Assembly: GCA_963714145.1 (NCBI GenBank)
Contig: OY970235.1
Span: forward strand, 7,502,001-7,566,000
Source of the DNA: JBBWZH01 sp035544115
Lineage (GTDB): Bacteria; Actinomycetota; Actinomycetes; Mycobacteriales; CADCTP01
Length of the DNA stretch: 64,000 nt
Direction: 5' to 3'
Shown here: positions 29,770 through 38,575 of the stretch, piece by piece
How the letters are laid out: each line of letters starts with the position of its first letter
Position numbering within the stretch: the first letter of the stretch is position 1
Program-made: the position numbers and the translations under genes
Notes under the pieces: generated by a model
What the model was told of the DNA's origin: nothing
The model's database searches: none
What the model saw: only the letters and a program-made list of their open reading frames with translations

Positions 29770-29815
29770 GCGGGCAGCATGCCGCAGCGGCCTATCAAAT
29801 TGCCTAACGGGTAGC

Positions 29816-30895
29816 TCAGCCCCGCTGTGCGGCCCGCGCCAGCAGCGTCCCGCAGACCTGGCCGAGATCGAGCCCGGCCGCCTCTACCGCCATCGGCAGC
29901 AGGCTGGTCTCGGTCATCCCCGGGGCGACGTTCACCTCGAGGAACTCGACCGCACCGTCCGGGGTGACGATCGCGTCCGTACGGGAGAGGTCACGCAGCC
30001 CGAGCACGGTGTGCGCGCGCACCGCGACCTCGGCCAGCCGCGCCGCGGTCTCGGTCGGCAGCCGGGCCGGGGTGTGGTAGGTGGTCATCCCGGCGGTGTA
30101 TCGGGCGGCGTAGTCGAACACCCCGTTGGCCGCCACGATCTCCACCGCGGGCAGTGCGCGCAGGCCGTCGCCGAGGTCGATCACGCTGACCGCGACCTCG
30201 ATCCCGTCCACGTACGGCTCGATCAGCACGGTGTCGCCGTAGGACAGGCAGCTGACCATCGCCGCCGGCAGCTCATCGGGGTCGCGGACCGGGATCGCGC
30301 CCAGAGCGGACCCGCCCTGCGCCGGCTTGACCATCAGCGGCACGCCGAACCGGGTGACGATCCGGCCGAGCACCGCGGCGGCGCCGAGCTCGCGGAAGGT
30401 CGCGTGCGAGAGCGCCACCCAGTCCGGCGTGCGCAGGCCGGCCGCGCGGATGGCCGCCTTCGCGTTTGGTTTGTCCCAGGCGACCCGGCAGGCGGCGGCG
30501 GTGCTGCCGACGTACGGGGTGCCGGTGAGGTCGAGCACGGTACGGACCGCGCCACTCTCACCGGCCTGCCCGTGCAGGGCGATGAACACCGCGTCCGGCG
30601 GCTCGGCCGCCAGCGTGGCGAGCAGCGCGGCGTCCGCGTCGGCCTCGCGCGGGTGCATGCCGACCAACCGGAGCGCGTCGAACACGCGCCGGCCGGACCG
30701 CAGCGAGACCTCCCGCTCCAGGTCCAGCCCGCCGGCCAGGACGACCACGGTCAGCTCGTCCAGCGCCACCGATCCACCCTCAACCTCAGCTCGACCCTCA
30801 GGATCGGTGGTGAACGGGCCGCCGAACGAACCCGCGACCGTGCCCGGGGCCCCGGCCGAAACCGAGACCCCGGGCGTGGCAGCGTCCGCAATCAT
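29816..30895 (-). CDS. D-alanine-D-alanine ligase-like ATP-grasp enzyme
   Basis: A 359-residue ATP-grasp ligase. The ATG at 30895 overlaps the aminotransferase stop as ATGA. The N-terminal ~45 residues are low-complexity; the family core begins LTVVVLAGGLDLEREVSLRS. Further motifs are IALHGQAGESGAVRTVLDLT, GTPYVGSTAAACRVAWDKP, the ATP-binding MVKPAQGGSALG and the metal-binding EFLEVNVAPGMTETSLLP. This matches the Ddl family, which makes the D-Ala-D-Ala dipeptide of peptidoglycan. Whether this copy is the housekeeping Ddl or a paralogue with another dipeptide product cannot be told here. Confidence 0.88.
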   Translation of the reverse strand: MIADAATPGVSVSAGAPGTVAGSFGGPFTTDPEGRAEVEGGSVALDELTVVVLAGGLDLEREVSLRSGRRVFDALRLVGMHPREADADAALLATLAAEPPDAVFIALHGQAGESGAVRTVLDLTGTPYVGSTAAACRVAWDKPNAKAAIRAAGLRTPDWVALSHATFRELGAAAVLGRIVTRFGVPLMVKPAQGGSALGAIPVRDPDELPAAMVSCLSYGDTVLIEPYVDGIEVAVSVIDLGDGLRALPAVEIVAANGVFDYAARYTAGMTTYHTPARLPTETAARLAEVAVRAHTVLGLRDLSRTDAIVTPDGAVEFLEVNVAPGMTETSLLPMAVEAAGLDLGQVCGTLLARAAQRG

Positions 30896-32211
30896 GCGAG
30901 GTCCGCGGCGGGGGCGTCGGCGGATGCGGCCGAGCCGCGGTCGCGGTGCGCGGGCCGCCGCTCCCCCCGTCCGGACAGGAAGGTCGCGCTCAGGTCCAGC
31001 TCCTCCTCGATCACGCCGGCCAGCCGGCGGACGCCCTCCCGGATCCGGTCCGGCTCCGGGTAGCAGTAGGACAGCCGCAGCTCGCGCTCGCCGCTGCCGT
31101 CCGCGTAGAAGCCGATGCCGGGCACGTACGCGACCCGGGCGTGTACCGCGCGTGGCTGCATCACCTTGGCGTTGAGGCCCTCGGGAAGGGTCATCCAGAC
31201 GTAGAAGCCGCCGCCGGGTTCGGTCCAGGTGCAGCCGGCCGGCATCAGCGCGGTCAGCGCGGTCAGCATCGCGTCCCGCCGCTCCCGGTACAGCTCCCGG
31301 AACACCTTCACCTGCTCCAGCCAGGGTTGCGTGTCCAGGTACTCGGCGACCGCGAACTGGCTGAACGTCGGCGGGCACAGGATCTGCGCCTCGCTGGCCA
31401 GCACCAGCTTCTCCCGGACCGCATGCGAGGCCAGCACCCAGCCGACCCGCAGCCCCGGCGCGAACGTCTTCGAGAACGAACCCAGGTAGATCACCCGCGA
31501 CTCGGACAGCGAGCGCAGCGCCGGCAGCGTCGCCCCGTCGAAACCGAGCAGGCCGTACGGGTTGTCCTCGAGCACCAGCAGGTCGTACCGGTCGGCCAGG
31601 GCGAGGATCTCCGGCCGGCGGTCGACCGACAGCGTCACCCCGGCCGGGTTGTTGAACGTCGGCACCGTGTAGAGGAACTTCGCCCGCCGACCCTCGCGGG
31701 TCAACCGCTCCAGCATCTCGGCCAGCACCGCGGGCACCAGCCCGTCGCTGTCCATCGGCAGGTGGATCACCTCGGCTTCCGCCGCGGCGAACGTGCCGAG
31801 CGCGCCGACGTACGACGGGCCCTCGGCGAGCACCACGTCGCCCGGGTCGAGGAAGACCCGGCTGACGATGTCCAGCCCCTGCTGCGAACCGACGGTGACC
31901 ACCACGTCGTCCGGCGAGGCACCGCGGATGCCCTCCAGCGCCATCACATCGCAGATCCGCTCGCGTAGCCGCAGGTCGCCCTGCCCCGAGCCGTACTGCA
32001 GCGCGGCCGTGCCCTTGACGCTGACCAACTCGCCGATCATCGCGCCGACGGCATCCAGCGGGAGCGCGTTGAGGTACGGCATTCCGCCGGCCAGCGAGAC
32101 CACCTCGGGCCGGCTGACCACCGCGAACAGGGCCCGGATCTCCGAAGCGGTCATCCCCCGGGTGCGCTGCGCGTACCGGTCCGAATACGGGTCGAGCGAC
32201 GTCCCGGTCAT
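30892..32211 (-). CDS. PLP-dependent aminotransferase (fold type I, class I/II)
   Basis: A 439-residue aminotransferase of the MocR-less class I/II type related to 2-aminoadipate and multifunctional transaminases. From ATG 32211 it reads MTGTSLDPYSDRYAQRTRGM, then VSLAGGMPYLNALPLDAV. Further motifs are YGSGQGDLRLRERI, TVGSQQGLDIVSRVFLDPGD, the PLP-contacting TFNNPAGVTL and LLVLEDNPYGLLGF, and the Schiff-base lysine in YLGSFSKTFAPGLRVGW. A Ser/Ala/Asp-rich tail follows. It is cotranscribed with the Ddl-like gene, so it may supply a D- or L-amino acid for that ligase; this is inference from context. Confidence 0.92.
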   Translation of the reverse strand: MTGTSLDPYSDRYAQRTRGMTASEIRALFAVVSRPEVVSLAGGMPYLNALPLDAVGAMIGELVSVKGTAALQYGSGQGDLRLRERICDVMALEGIRGASPDDVVVTVGSQQGLDIVSRVFLDPGDVVLAEGPSYVGALGTFAAAEAEVIHLPMDSDGLVPAVLAEMLERLTREGRRAKFLYTVPTFNNPAGVTLSVDRRPEILALADRYDLLVLEDNPYGLLGFDGATLPALRSLSESRVIYLGSFSKTFAPGLRVGWVLASHAVREKLVLASEAQILCPPTFSQFAVAEYLDTQPWLEQVKVFRELYRERRDAMLTALTALMPAGCTWTEPGGGFYVWMTLPEGLNAKVMQPRAVHARVAYVPGIGFYADGSGERELRLSYCYPEPDRIREGVRRLAGVIEEELDLSATFLSGRGERRPAHRDRGSAASADAPAADLA

Positions 32212-32520
32212 ACCCGCTCCCCCCTGCCGGACGGCGCGGCAGCGAACCCAGCAGCACCAGCGGCCCGTGCCGCTGCGCCGGCTGCCCGGACGGCGGCGGG
32301 CGCGGCACCGCGCCCGGGCTGATGGGAGTGCTGGGTCTGCGCCGACTGTTCGCGCATGGGGTTACCTTCCCGGACTGGTCGGGGGACAACGGGTTCGCCG
32401 AAAGTCTATCCATCAGGTCTTTCCATTACTGCCTGTGACGGCTTACGATCACCGACGGCCTGCTGCCGGGCTCCCTGTCACCGGCTTGCCGCAGTGCCAC
32501 GGCAAGGAAGGCTTCGGTCG
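32212..32520. promoter_or_regulatory. Divergent region, aminotransferase / GNAT
   Basis: A 309-bp gap between divergent genes. The patch 32401-32450 is the least GC-rich part; TACGAT at 32444-32449 with TTTCCA about 18 bases upstream is a plausible promoter pointing to the GNAT gene. No gene is evident. Confidence 0.3.
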
Positions 32521-33138
32521 GTGTCCCGACGGCTTGTCAACATCACTCTGGACAATCTCGACGATCTTCCCCGCAAGTGTCGTCGCTGTGTCTTCTGGGA
32601 GCTCGACCCGGTGCAGCGGGAGCGGGCCGAGGAGGCCGGCGACACCGAGTTGGAGAAAGAGGCCTGGGTCTCCAGCGTCCTGCTGGAGTGGGGCAGCTGC
32701 GGCAAGATCGCGTACGTGGACGGCGTGCCGGCCGGCTTCATGCTGTTCGCCCCGCCGGCGTACGTGCCGCGCTCGGTGGCCTTCCCGTCGAGCCCGGTCA
32801 GCGCGGACGCGGTGCTGCTGATGACCGCGTTCATCCGCCCCGAGTTCGCCGGCAGCGGGCTGGGCCGGATGCTCGTCCAGGGGCTGGCGAAGGACCTGCG
32901 GATGCGTGGGATCCGGGCGGTCGAGGCGTTCGGCGACCTCAAGTGGGAGGCGCCGTCCTGCGTGCTGCCGGCCGAGTACCTGCTCGCGGTCGGCTTCAAG
33001 ACCGTCCGCCCGCATGCCCGCTTCCCCCGGCTCCGGCTCGAGCTGAAGAGCACCGTCTCCTGGCGCGAGGACGTCGAGTACGCGCTGGAGCGGCTGCTCG
33101 GCAGCATGAGCCCGGAAACCGCGCTCCGCCCCGCCTGA
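32521..33138 (+). CDS. GNAT-family N-acetyltransferase
   Basis: A 205-residue acetyltransferase. The GTG at 32521 (VSRRLVNITLDNLDDLPRKC) follows AAGGAAGG at a loose distance. The sequence opens with the cysteine-containing block CRRCVFWELDP, conserved in an actinobacterial subgroup encoded near parAB. The acetyl-CoA site is RPEFAGSGLGRMLVQGLAKD, with AVEAFGD and SCVLPAEYLLAVGFK after it. The substrate is unknown. A hairpin just downstream separates it from the two-component genes. Confidence 0.88.
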   Translation: MSRRLVNITLDNLDDLPRKCRRCVFWELDPVQRERAEEAGDTELEKEAWVSSVLLEWGSCGKIAYVDGVPAGFMLFAPPAYVPRSVAFPSSPVSADAVLLMTAFIRPEFAGSGLGRMLVQGLAKDLRMRGIRAVEAFGDLKWEAPSCVLPAEYLLAVGFKTVRPHARFPRLRLELKSTVSWREDVEYALERLLGSMSPETALRPA

Positions 33139-33148
33139 CCGATCGGCA

Positions 33149-33170
33149 CCGCTCCGGCGTGACGGAGCGG
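33149..33170. terminator. Hairpin after the GNAT gene
   Basis: CCGCTCCG and CGGAGCGG form a perfect 8-bp stem around GCGTGA, 10 bp after the stop codon. There is no T-tract, consistent with actinomycete terminators. Confidence 0.5.
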
Positions 33171-33261
33171 GCGGGTCCGGCCGCCCCGCGACAAGGGTGG
33201 CCGGCGGGATCCGCCGTGGGACGGACGACAGGCGGAGCGGCCGTCACCTAACGTCGCGGGC

Positions 33262-34539
33262 ATGAGCGGCGACGCACGGGTGCGGCCGGCCAGGTGGCGG
33301 GCGCTGTGGTCGGTGATCGTCGACCATCCTGGCGGCACCGATGTGGCGGTCGCCGCGGTGCTGAGCGGGCTCGGGTTGTTCGGCATCTGGCTGTTCCGCA
33401 TCACGTACGCCGACGTCGGGCACACCTTCTCGACGCCCTGGGCGGTCGGCGGGATGCTGGGAATGGCGGTGCCGCTGGCGGTCCGGCACCGGTACCCGGC
33501 CAGCGTGCTGATCGTGAGCTCGGTGGCGTTCGCCGCGTTCCGGCTCGAGGAGATCCCGGAAGGGACCATCTCCAGCGTGGTGCTGTTCCTCGCGCTCTAC
33601 AGCGCCGGTGCCTACCTGCCGGCCCGCCGGGGTCGGTGGCTTCGTGGCCTGGTCATCGCCGTCCTCACCGCCATGCTGATGCGCGAGCTGTTCCTGATGC
33701 GGGACGACGAGACCGGCGCCCGGCTGCAGTCGGTCGTGGTGGCGGAGCAGGCGTATGCGGTCCTGCTGAACCTGTTCTTCTTCCTGATCGCCTGGCTGCT
33801 CGGCGACGCGGTCCGGCGGCGCCGGGAGCGGGAGGTCGAGCTGGCCCAGCGGGCCACCGAGCTGGCCCGGGCGAACGCGGTGATCGCCGAGCAGGCGGTG
33901 ACCGAAGAGCGGGTCCGGATGGCCCGGGAACTACACGACGTGGTCGCGCATCACGTCAGCGTGATGGGCATCCAGGCCGGCGCCGCCCGCCGGGTGCTGG
34001 CCCGGGACCCGGCGCGGGCGGCCAGCGTGCTGTCCTCGATCGAGGAGTCCAGCCGGCAGGCGGTCGGCGAACTGCACCGGATCCTCGGCTTCCTGCGCCA
34101 CACCGGCGAGCCGGATGGCACCAGCCCGCAGCCGACCCTGGCCGAGGTGGCCGACCTGGTCGACCGGATGCGCACCGCCGGCCTGGACATCCGGTTGGCC
34201 GTGACCGGCGAGCCCGGCCCGCTGCCGCCGGCGGTCGAACTGTCCGCGTACCGGATCGTGCAGGAGGCGCTCACCAACACGCTCAAACACGCCGGCAGCC
34301 AGGCCCGGACCGAGGTGCTGCTGGACTACCGGCCCACCGAACTACGACTGTCCATTTTGGACGATGGCCCGGCCGCGATGGCCGGCGCGGGCGGACCGGT
34401 CGGCAACGGGAGCCGGCGGGCCGGCGGCGGCCGCGGGCTGATCGGGATGCGGGAACGGGTCGGGTTGCTCGGCGGCGCGCTGGCCGCCGGCCCCCGGCCG
34501 GGCGTGGGGTATCAGGTACAGGCGACAATCCCGGTGTGA
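33262..34539 (+). CDS. Two-component sensor histidine kinase (HisKA_3 type)
   Basis: A 425-residue membrane sensor kinase from ATG 33262. About five hydrophobic segments occupy residues ~25-190 (for example VAVAAVLSGLGLFGIWLF, ASVLIVSSVAFAAF and AVLLNLFFFLIAWLLGD). A coiled segment follows, then the phosphoacceptor helix RMARELHDVVAHHVSVM with the conserved His. The HATPase has YRIVQEALTNTLKHAG and GRGLIGMRERVGLLGG. The extended Gly/Arg stretch GGPVGNGSRRAGGGRG lies within the ATP lid. It overlaps its response regulator by 4 bp. The signal is unknown; the lack of a large external domain suggests membrane-intrinsic sensing. Confidence 0.94.
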   Translation: MSGDARVRPARWRALWSVIVDHPGGTDVAVAAVLSGLGLFGIWLFRITYADVGHTFSTPWAVGGMLGMAVPLAVRHRYPASVLIVSSVAFAAFRLEEIPEGTISSVVLFLALYSAGAYLPARRGRWLRGLVIAVLTAMLMRELFLMRDDETGARLQSVVVAEQAYAVLLNLFFFLIAWLLGDAVRRRREREVELAQRATELARANAVIAEQAVTEERVRMARELHDVVAHHVSVMGIQAGAARRVLARDPARAASVLSSIEESSRQAVGELHRILGFLRHTGEPDGTSPQPTLAEVADLVDRMRTAGLDIRLAVTGEPGPLPPAVELSAYRIVQEALTNTLKHAGSQARTEVLLDYRPTELRLSILDDGPAAMAGAGGPVGNGSRRAGGGRGLIGMRERVGLLGGALAAGPRPGVGYQVQATIPV

Positions 34540-35198
34540 CATGTCGCGTCGGGCTGGCCGACGACCAGCAGGTCGTCCGGGCCGGTTTCCGGCTGATCCT
34601 CGAATCCGAGGACGACCTGGTCGTGGTCGGCGAAGCGGCGGACGGTCGGCAGGCGGTCGAACTGGCCCGCAGCGCCCGTCCGGACGTGTTGTTGATGGAC
34701 ATCCAGATGCCCGGCATGGACGGCCTGGCCGCCACCCGGGAGATCATGACCGCACCCTGGTCGGCGGATGTCCGGGTGCTGATCCTGACCACGTTCGAGC
34801 GGGACGAGTACGTGTTCGAGGCACTGCGCGCCGGCGCCGGCGGCTTCCTGCTGAAGAACAGTTCGCCGGAGGACCTGATCCAGGCGATCCGGATCGTCGC
34901 CGCCGGTGAGTCGCTGCTCGCCCCGTCGGTGACCCGACGGGTGATCGCCGAGTTCGCCCGGCTCACCGTCCGGCCACGCCCACCGGGCCGCCTTGACGGG
35001 CTGACCGACCGCGAGACCGAGGTGCTCCAGTTGGTCGCCGCGGGCCACAGCAACGCCGAGATCGCGGGTCGGCTGTACGTCGGCGAGGCGACCGTGAAGA
35101 CGCACGTCTCGCACCTGCTCACCAAGCTCGGCCTGCGCGACCGGGTACAGGCGGTGGTCTTCGCCTACGAGTCCGGCCTGATCCGCCCCGGCGTCTGA
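34536..35198 (+). CDS. NarL/FixJ-family response regulator
   Basis: A 220-residue regulator from GTG 34536 (VTCRVGLADDQQVVRAGFRL), overlapping the kinase stop. The receiver domain shows the acidic pair ADD, the phosphoacceptor Asp in PDVLLMDIQMPGMDGL, and LTTF and LLKNSSPEDL. The C-terminal LuxR-type helix-turn-helix is LTDRETEVLQLVAAGHSNAE followed by GEATVKTHVSHLLTKLGLRD. Together with the kinase it forms a complete system; its targets are not evident, and no other gene is in the operon. Confidence 0.95.
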   Translation: MTCRVGLADDQQVVRAGFRLILESEDDLVVVGEAADGRQAVELARSARPDVLLMDIQMPGMDGLAATREIMTAPWSADVRVLILTTFERDEYVFEALRAGAGGFLLKNSSPEDLIQAIRIVAAGESLLAPSVTRRVIAEFARLTVRPRPPGRLDGLTDRETEVLQLVAAGHSNAEIAGRLYVGEATVKTHVSHLLTKLGLRDRVQAVVFAYESGLIRPGV

Positions 35199-35320
35199 CC
35201 GCCCCGGGCCGGCCCTCCGGGCCTGCCGCCCGGACCCTGCCCGCGGCGCCTGGCCGTCTGGGAGCCTGGCCGTCCGGGAACCGACCGTCCGGGGGCGGCG
35301 AACCGGGCCGGGCAGCGAAC

Positions 35321-35361
35321 AGCCCCGGACCGGGCGGAGCGGGCTCCGCCGGACCGGGGCT
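35321..35361. terminator. Strong hairpin between response regulator and trxA
   Basis: AGCCCCGG-A-CCGG (35321-35333) and GGAGC pair with GCTCC and CCGG-A-CCGGGGCT up to 35361, leaving a mismatch or bulge in a long stem. It lies between the convergent response-regulator and thioredoxin genes and probably terminates both. Confidence 0.65.
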
Positions 35362-35380
35362 GCCGGTTATGTGTGTCGAC

Positions 35381-35707
35381 CTACAGGTAGTCGGCCAGGT
35401 CGGCGAGGATCGCGGACTTCGGCCGCGCGCCGATGATCGACTTGACCACCTTGCCGCCGGAGAACACCGACATGGTCGGGATCGACATGACCTGGTAGTC
35501 ACGGGCGGTCTTGGGGTTCTCGTCGATGTTGAGCTTGACGACCGAAAGCTTCTCGCTGTGCTCGGCGGCGATCTCTTCGAGAACCGGAGACACCAGCCGG
35601 CACGGCCCGCACCACTCGGCCCAGAAGTCCACCAGCACCGGCTTGTCGCTGGTCAGCACGTCCTCGGCGAACGTCGCGTCAGTGACGGTCTTAGTTGCGT
35701 ATCCCAC
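35381..35707 (-). CDS. trxA: Thioredoxin
   Basis: A 108-residue thioredoxin from GTG 35707 with GGAGGAACC ahead of it. The active site WAEWCGPCRLVSPVLEEIAA and the cis-proline SIPTMSVFSGG are both present. It reduces disulfides in cytoplasmic proteins, recharged by the adjacent trxB product. The gene lies last in the sigM-trxB-trxA direction, a conserved order in actinobacteria (sigM, rsmA, trxB2, trxC in Mycobacterium). Confidence 0.97.
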   Translation of the reverse strand: MGYATKTVTDATFAEDVLTSDKPVLVDFWAEWCGPCRLVSPVLEEIAAEHSEKLSVVKLNIDENPKTARDYQVMSIPTMSVFSGGKVVKSIIGARPKSAILADLADYL

Positions 35708-35783
35708 GGTTCCTCCTTCGTCTGTTGTTGTTGTAGCAATGAAACGCCGTGACCGGGCGCCGGATTCCAGGGCGCCGCGGCGG

Positions 35784-36770
35784 TCACATCCGTAACGCGC
35801 TGTCGGCCACCGCGACCGCCTCGTCCGGACCCTCGACCAGCGCCGCCAGGTACCGCTCGGCGTCCAGGGCGGCGGCGCAGCCGGTGCCGGCGGCGGTGAC
35901 CGCCTGCCGGTAGTTGTGGTCCACCACGTCGCCGGCGGCGAACACGCCGGCCAGGTTGGTGCGGGTGCTGGGCGCGTCGGTGAGCACGTAGCCTTCCTCG
36001 TCCAGCCGGACCTGGCCGCGGAACAGTTCGCTGCGCGGGTCGTGCCCGATGGCCTCGAACACGCCGGTCGCCTCGATCGTGGTCTGCTCGCCGGTCCGCA
36101 CGTCGCGGAGGACCACCCCGGTCACCGTGGTGTCGCCGAGGATGTCGACGAGCTCGCTGTTCCAGACGAACCGGATCTTGTCGTTGGCGAACGCGCGGTC
36201 CTGCATGATCCGGCTGGCCCGCAGCTTGTCCCGGCGGTGCACGATCGTCACCGTCTTGCCGAACCGGGTCAGGAAGGTAGCCTCCTCCATCGCGGTGTCG
36301 CCGCCGCCGACCACCACGATGTCGTGGTCGCGGAAGAAGAAGCCGTCACAGGTGGCGCACCAGGAGACGCCGTGGCCGCCGAGCCGGTCCTCCGCCGGCA
36401 GGCCGAGCCGCCGGTACGCCGAGCCGGTCGCCAGGATCACGGCCTTCGCCTGGTAGGTATGGGTGTGCGTGCGGACGATCTTGATCGGGCCGGTGAGGTC
36501 TACCTCGGTCGCGTCGTCCGGGATCAACTCGGCGCCGAACCGCTCGGCCTGCGTCCGGAAGTCCTCCATCAGCTTCGGGCCGGTGACACCGTCCGGGAAA
36601 CCGGGGTAGTTCTCGACCTCGGTGGTGTTCATCAGCGCGCCGCCGTACTGGCTGCCTTCCAGCACCAGTGGCTTGAGGTCGGCTCGGGCGGTGTACAACG
36701 CTGCCGTGTAACCCGCCGGGCCGGAGCCGATCACGATGACGTCGCGCACGGTGTCGGTGTCGGTGGTCAC
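35784..36770 (-). CDS. trxB: Thioredoxin reductase
   Basis: A 328-residue NADPH-FAD disulfide reductase from GTG 36770. FAD-binding GSGPAGYTAALYTARA, the redox-active pair in WCATCDGFFFRD, NADP-binding VVVGGGDTAMEEATFL followed by HRRD, and the C-terminal FAD site GVFAAGDVVDHNYRQA are all intact. It transfers electrons to the thioredoxin encoded 76 bp downstream. Length and layout are typical of low-molecular-weight bacterial TrxB. Confidence 0.97.
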   Translation of the reverse strand: MTTDTDTVRDVIVIGSGPAGYTAALYTARADLKPLVLEGSQYGGALMNTTEVENYPGFPDGVTGPKLMEDFRTQAERFGAELIPDDATEVDLTGPIKIVRTHTHTYQAKAVILATGSAYRRLGLPAEDRLGGHGVSWCATCDGFFFRDHDIVVVGGGDTAMEEATFLTRFGKTVTIVHRRDKLRASRIMQDRAFANDKIRFVWNSELVDILGDTTVTGVVLRDVRTGEQTTIEATGVFEAIGHDPRSELFRGQVRLDEEGYVLTDAPSTRTNLAGVFAAGDVVDHNYRQAVTAAGTGCAAALDAERYLAALVEGPDEAVAVADSALRM

Positions 36771-36898
36771 TCTGGACCCGCCCTCCGGGAACTCGCCTGG
36801 CGCGGCCTAGTGCCGCACGGCGCGGGAACGCATCCTACGGGGCGGACATTCCCTACCGGGCGGGCACCGAACCGCGCCGTAACCGGCGTCGAAACAGG

Positions 36899-37888
36899 TC
36901 AATCGTGGTGCCGGTAGAGCACCTGCGGGATGGGTGCCTCGCCGCAGGTGGAGGAGACGACGATCACCGTTCGCTGGCCGCTGGTGTCGGCGTAGACCAG
37001 CACGTACGCGGTCTGCTGCCGGAAGGTGATCCGCTGCACGGCGATCAGCAGCCCACTGCTGTCGGGGATGCCCGCGGTGCACCGCTCGCGCCGCCCGGTG
37101 TCGGCCAGCGCACCGGCCGGGCCGTTCCGGCCGGCCCGGGTGATGATCTCGACGGCCGAGCGGGTGGCGATGGCCGGGATCGCGCTGAGCAGGCTGGCCT
37201 CGTCGTACGACTGGACATCGCTCGGGATCGTCTCGGGCCCCTTGGTCTGCTCCGAGCCGACCTTCGGCCCGGCGCCGGAGCCGCCACCGCTGCTGTCGTT
37301 GCCGCCGGTGCGGCTCTCGCCAGGCACGGCCGCGCTCTGCGCGACGGTGCCGCCGTCGTCGGACTTCTGCAGGATCGCGTTGCCGACCCCGACCAGGGCC
37401 GCCGCGACGATCACGCTCGCGGCCACCCGGCCGGTGAGCTTGCGGGCCCTGGCCCGGCGCTGCTCGCGCGCCGCGGCCAGATCGACCGGCTGCGCCAGAT
37501 CGACCGGCTCGGCCAGCGGGGGGCGCGGTGGCACCGCGGAACTGATGGCGACGGGCGGCGGTGGCGGCGGTGGGTTGGCCAGCGGTGGCTGGACCTGCGC
37601 GGCGGCCGGTGGACCGGCACTGCCGCGCAGCTGGGCCACCGTCTCGTCCAGCCGGGCCGCGACGGCCGCCGGCAGCACCGGCGGGGCCAGCGCCCGTAGA
37701 TCCCTGCGGACCGCGACGAATGCGGCGAGCGTGCCGCGGCAGCGCGCGCAGGAGGCGGCGTGCCGGCCGGCGTCGGCGGCGGCGGTCGCGTCGAGGAGCC
37801 CGGCGTCCAGGTCGGCCAGCGTGTCGAGATCCGGGTGACCAACCAGGCCGTCGGGAGATGTGGAGGGGGAGCCGTCTTCGGGCGTCAT
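36899..37888 (-). CDS. rsmA: Membrane-anchored anti-sigma factor for SigM
   Basis: A 329-residue single-pass protein from ATG 37888 with GAGGAGG 7 bases upstream, overlapping the sigM stop as ATGA. The N-terminus has an anti-sigma-type zinc-binding pattern, HAASCARC (about residues 42-49), with His and Asp residues ahead. A Pro-rich linker and one membrane helix (VAASVIVAAALVGVGNAIL, about residues 150-170) precede an extracytoplasmic Ser/Gly stretch and a C-terminal domain ending QVLYRHHD. The position and layout match the regulator of SigM; the symbol follows the mycobacterial name and must not be confused with the rRNA methyltransferase RsmA. Confidence 0.85.
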   Translation of the reverse strand: MTPEDGSPSTSPDGLVGHPDLDTLADLDAGLLDATAAADAGRHAASCARCRGTLAAFVAVRRDLRALAPPVLPAAVAARLDETVAQLRGSAGPPAAAQVQPPLANPPPPPPPVAISSAVPPRPPLAEPVDLAQPVDLAAAREQRRARARKLTGRVAASVIVAAALVGVGNAILQKSDDGGTVAQSAAVPGESRTGGNDSSGGGSGAGPKVGSEQTKGPETIPSDVQSYDEASLLSAIPAIATRSAVEIITRAGRNGPAGALADTGRRERCTAGIPDSSGLLIAVQRITFRQQTAYVLVYADTSGQRTVIVVSSTCGEAPIPQVLYRHHD

Positions 37889-38490
37889 GAGACCACCTCC
37901 TCTCCCGCACTGGACTTGGCTGGGACGCCGGCCGGCGCATCCAGGTTCCGCAGATGGCCGAGCAGCAGCGCGAGCCGGGCCCGGCCGCGGGCGCAGCGGC
38001 TCTTCACCGTGCCCTCGGCCACCCCGAGGATGCGGGCGGTCTCGGCGACCGAGTAGCCCTCGATGTCGACCAGGGTGATCGCGGACCGCTGCTCGATCGG
38101 CAGCTGGCCGAGCGCGGCGTCGACGGCCATCGCGGTGTCCCGCTCGGCCAGGTGGTCGCGCCGGTCGGCCGGCTCGCCAGGGCCCTCGTCCGGCAGCGTC
38201 ACGGTCGGCCGGGCCTGCCGGCGGCGGACCCGGTCCAGGCAGGCGTTCACCACGATCCGGTGCAGCCAGGTGGTCACCGCCGACTCGGCCCGGAACGAGC
38301 CGGCCGCCCGGTACGCCGAGATCAGCGCCTCCTGCAGCGCGTCCGCGGCCTCCTCCGGATCGCGCAGGGTGCGCAGTGCGACCGCCCACATCCGGTCCCG
38401 GTGCCGGCGCACCAGCACCTCGAACGCCAGCGGGTCTCCGTCGGCGTGCGCCCGCAGCAACTCAGTGTCACTGCGCTCGGGGACGGTCAC
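37885..38490 (-). CDS. sigM: ECF sigma factor SigM
   Basis: A 201-residue ECF sigma factor. I start it at GTG 38490 (VTVPERSDTELLRAHADGDP), the family-like start; a longer open frame exists but has no homologous character. Region 2 has RMWAVALRTLRDPEEAADAL and ESAVTTWLHRIVVNACLDR; region 4 has LPIEQRSAITLVDIEGYSVA and ARILGVAEGTVKSRCARGR. No Shine-Dalgarno is visible, and TATTCT lies about 8 bases before the GTG, so a leaderless message is possible. SigM in relatives controls oxidative and envelope stress, and this gene keeps the conserved neighbourhood of murJ and trxB. Confidence 0.93.
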   Translation of the reverse strand: MTVPERSDTELLRAHADGDPLAFEVLVRRHRDRMWAVALRTLRDPEEAADALQEALISAYRAAGSFRAESAVTTWLHRIVVNACLDRVRRRQARPTVTLPDEGPGEPADRRDHLAERDTAMAVDAALGQLPIEQRSAITLVDIEGYSVAETARILGVAEGTVKSRCARGRARLALLLGHLRNLDAPAGVPAKSSAGEEVVS

Positions 38491-38575
38491 GACCGGAGAA
38501 TAGCGAGCAGAACACCCGAACGGGTCGGGACAAGCCCGCAGTCGGGCCGCCGTGGTGCGGTGCGGCCGGTTCGGC

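Noticed and set aside
29816..32413. 865-codon frame suggesting an aminotransferase-ligase fusion
   Set aside because: The N-terminal half is an out-of-frame reading of the aminotransferase gene; the true genes overlap by 4 bp as ATGA.
33294..35198. 634-codon frame suggesting a kinase-regulator fusion
   Set aside because: Only the last 220 codons are the response regulator; the rest is an off-frame reading of the kinase gene.
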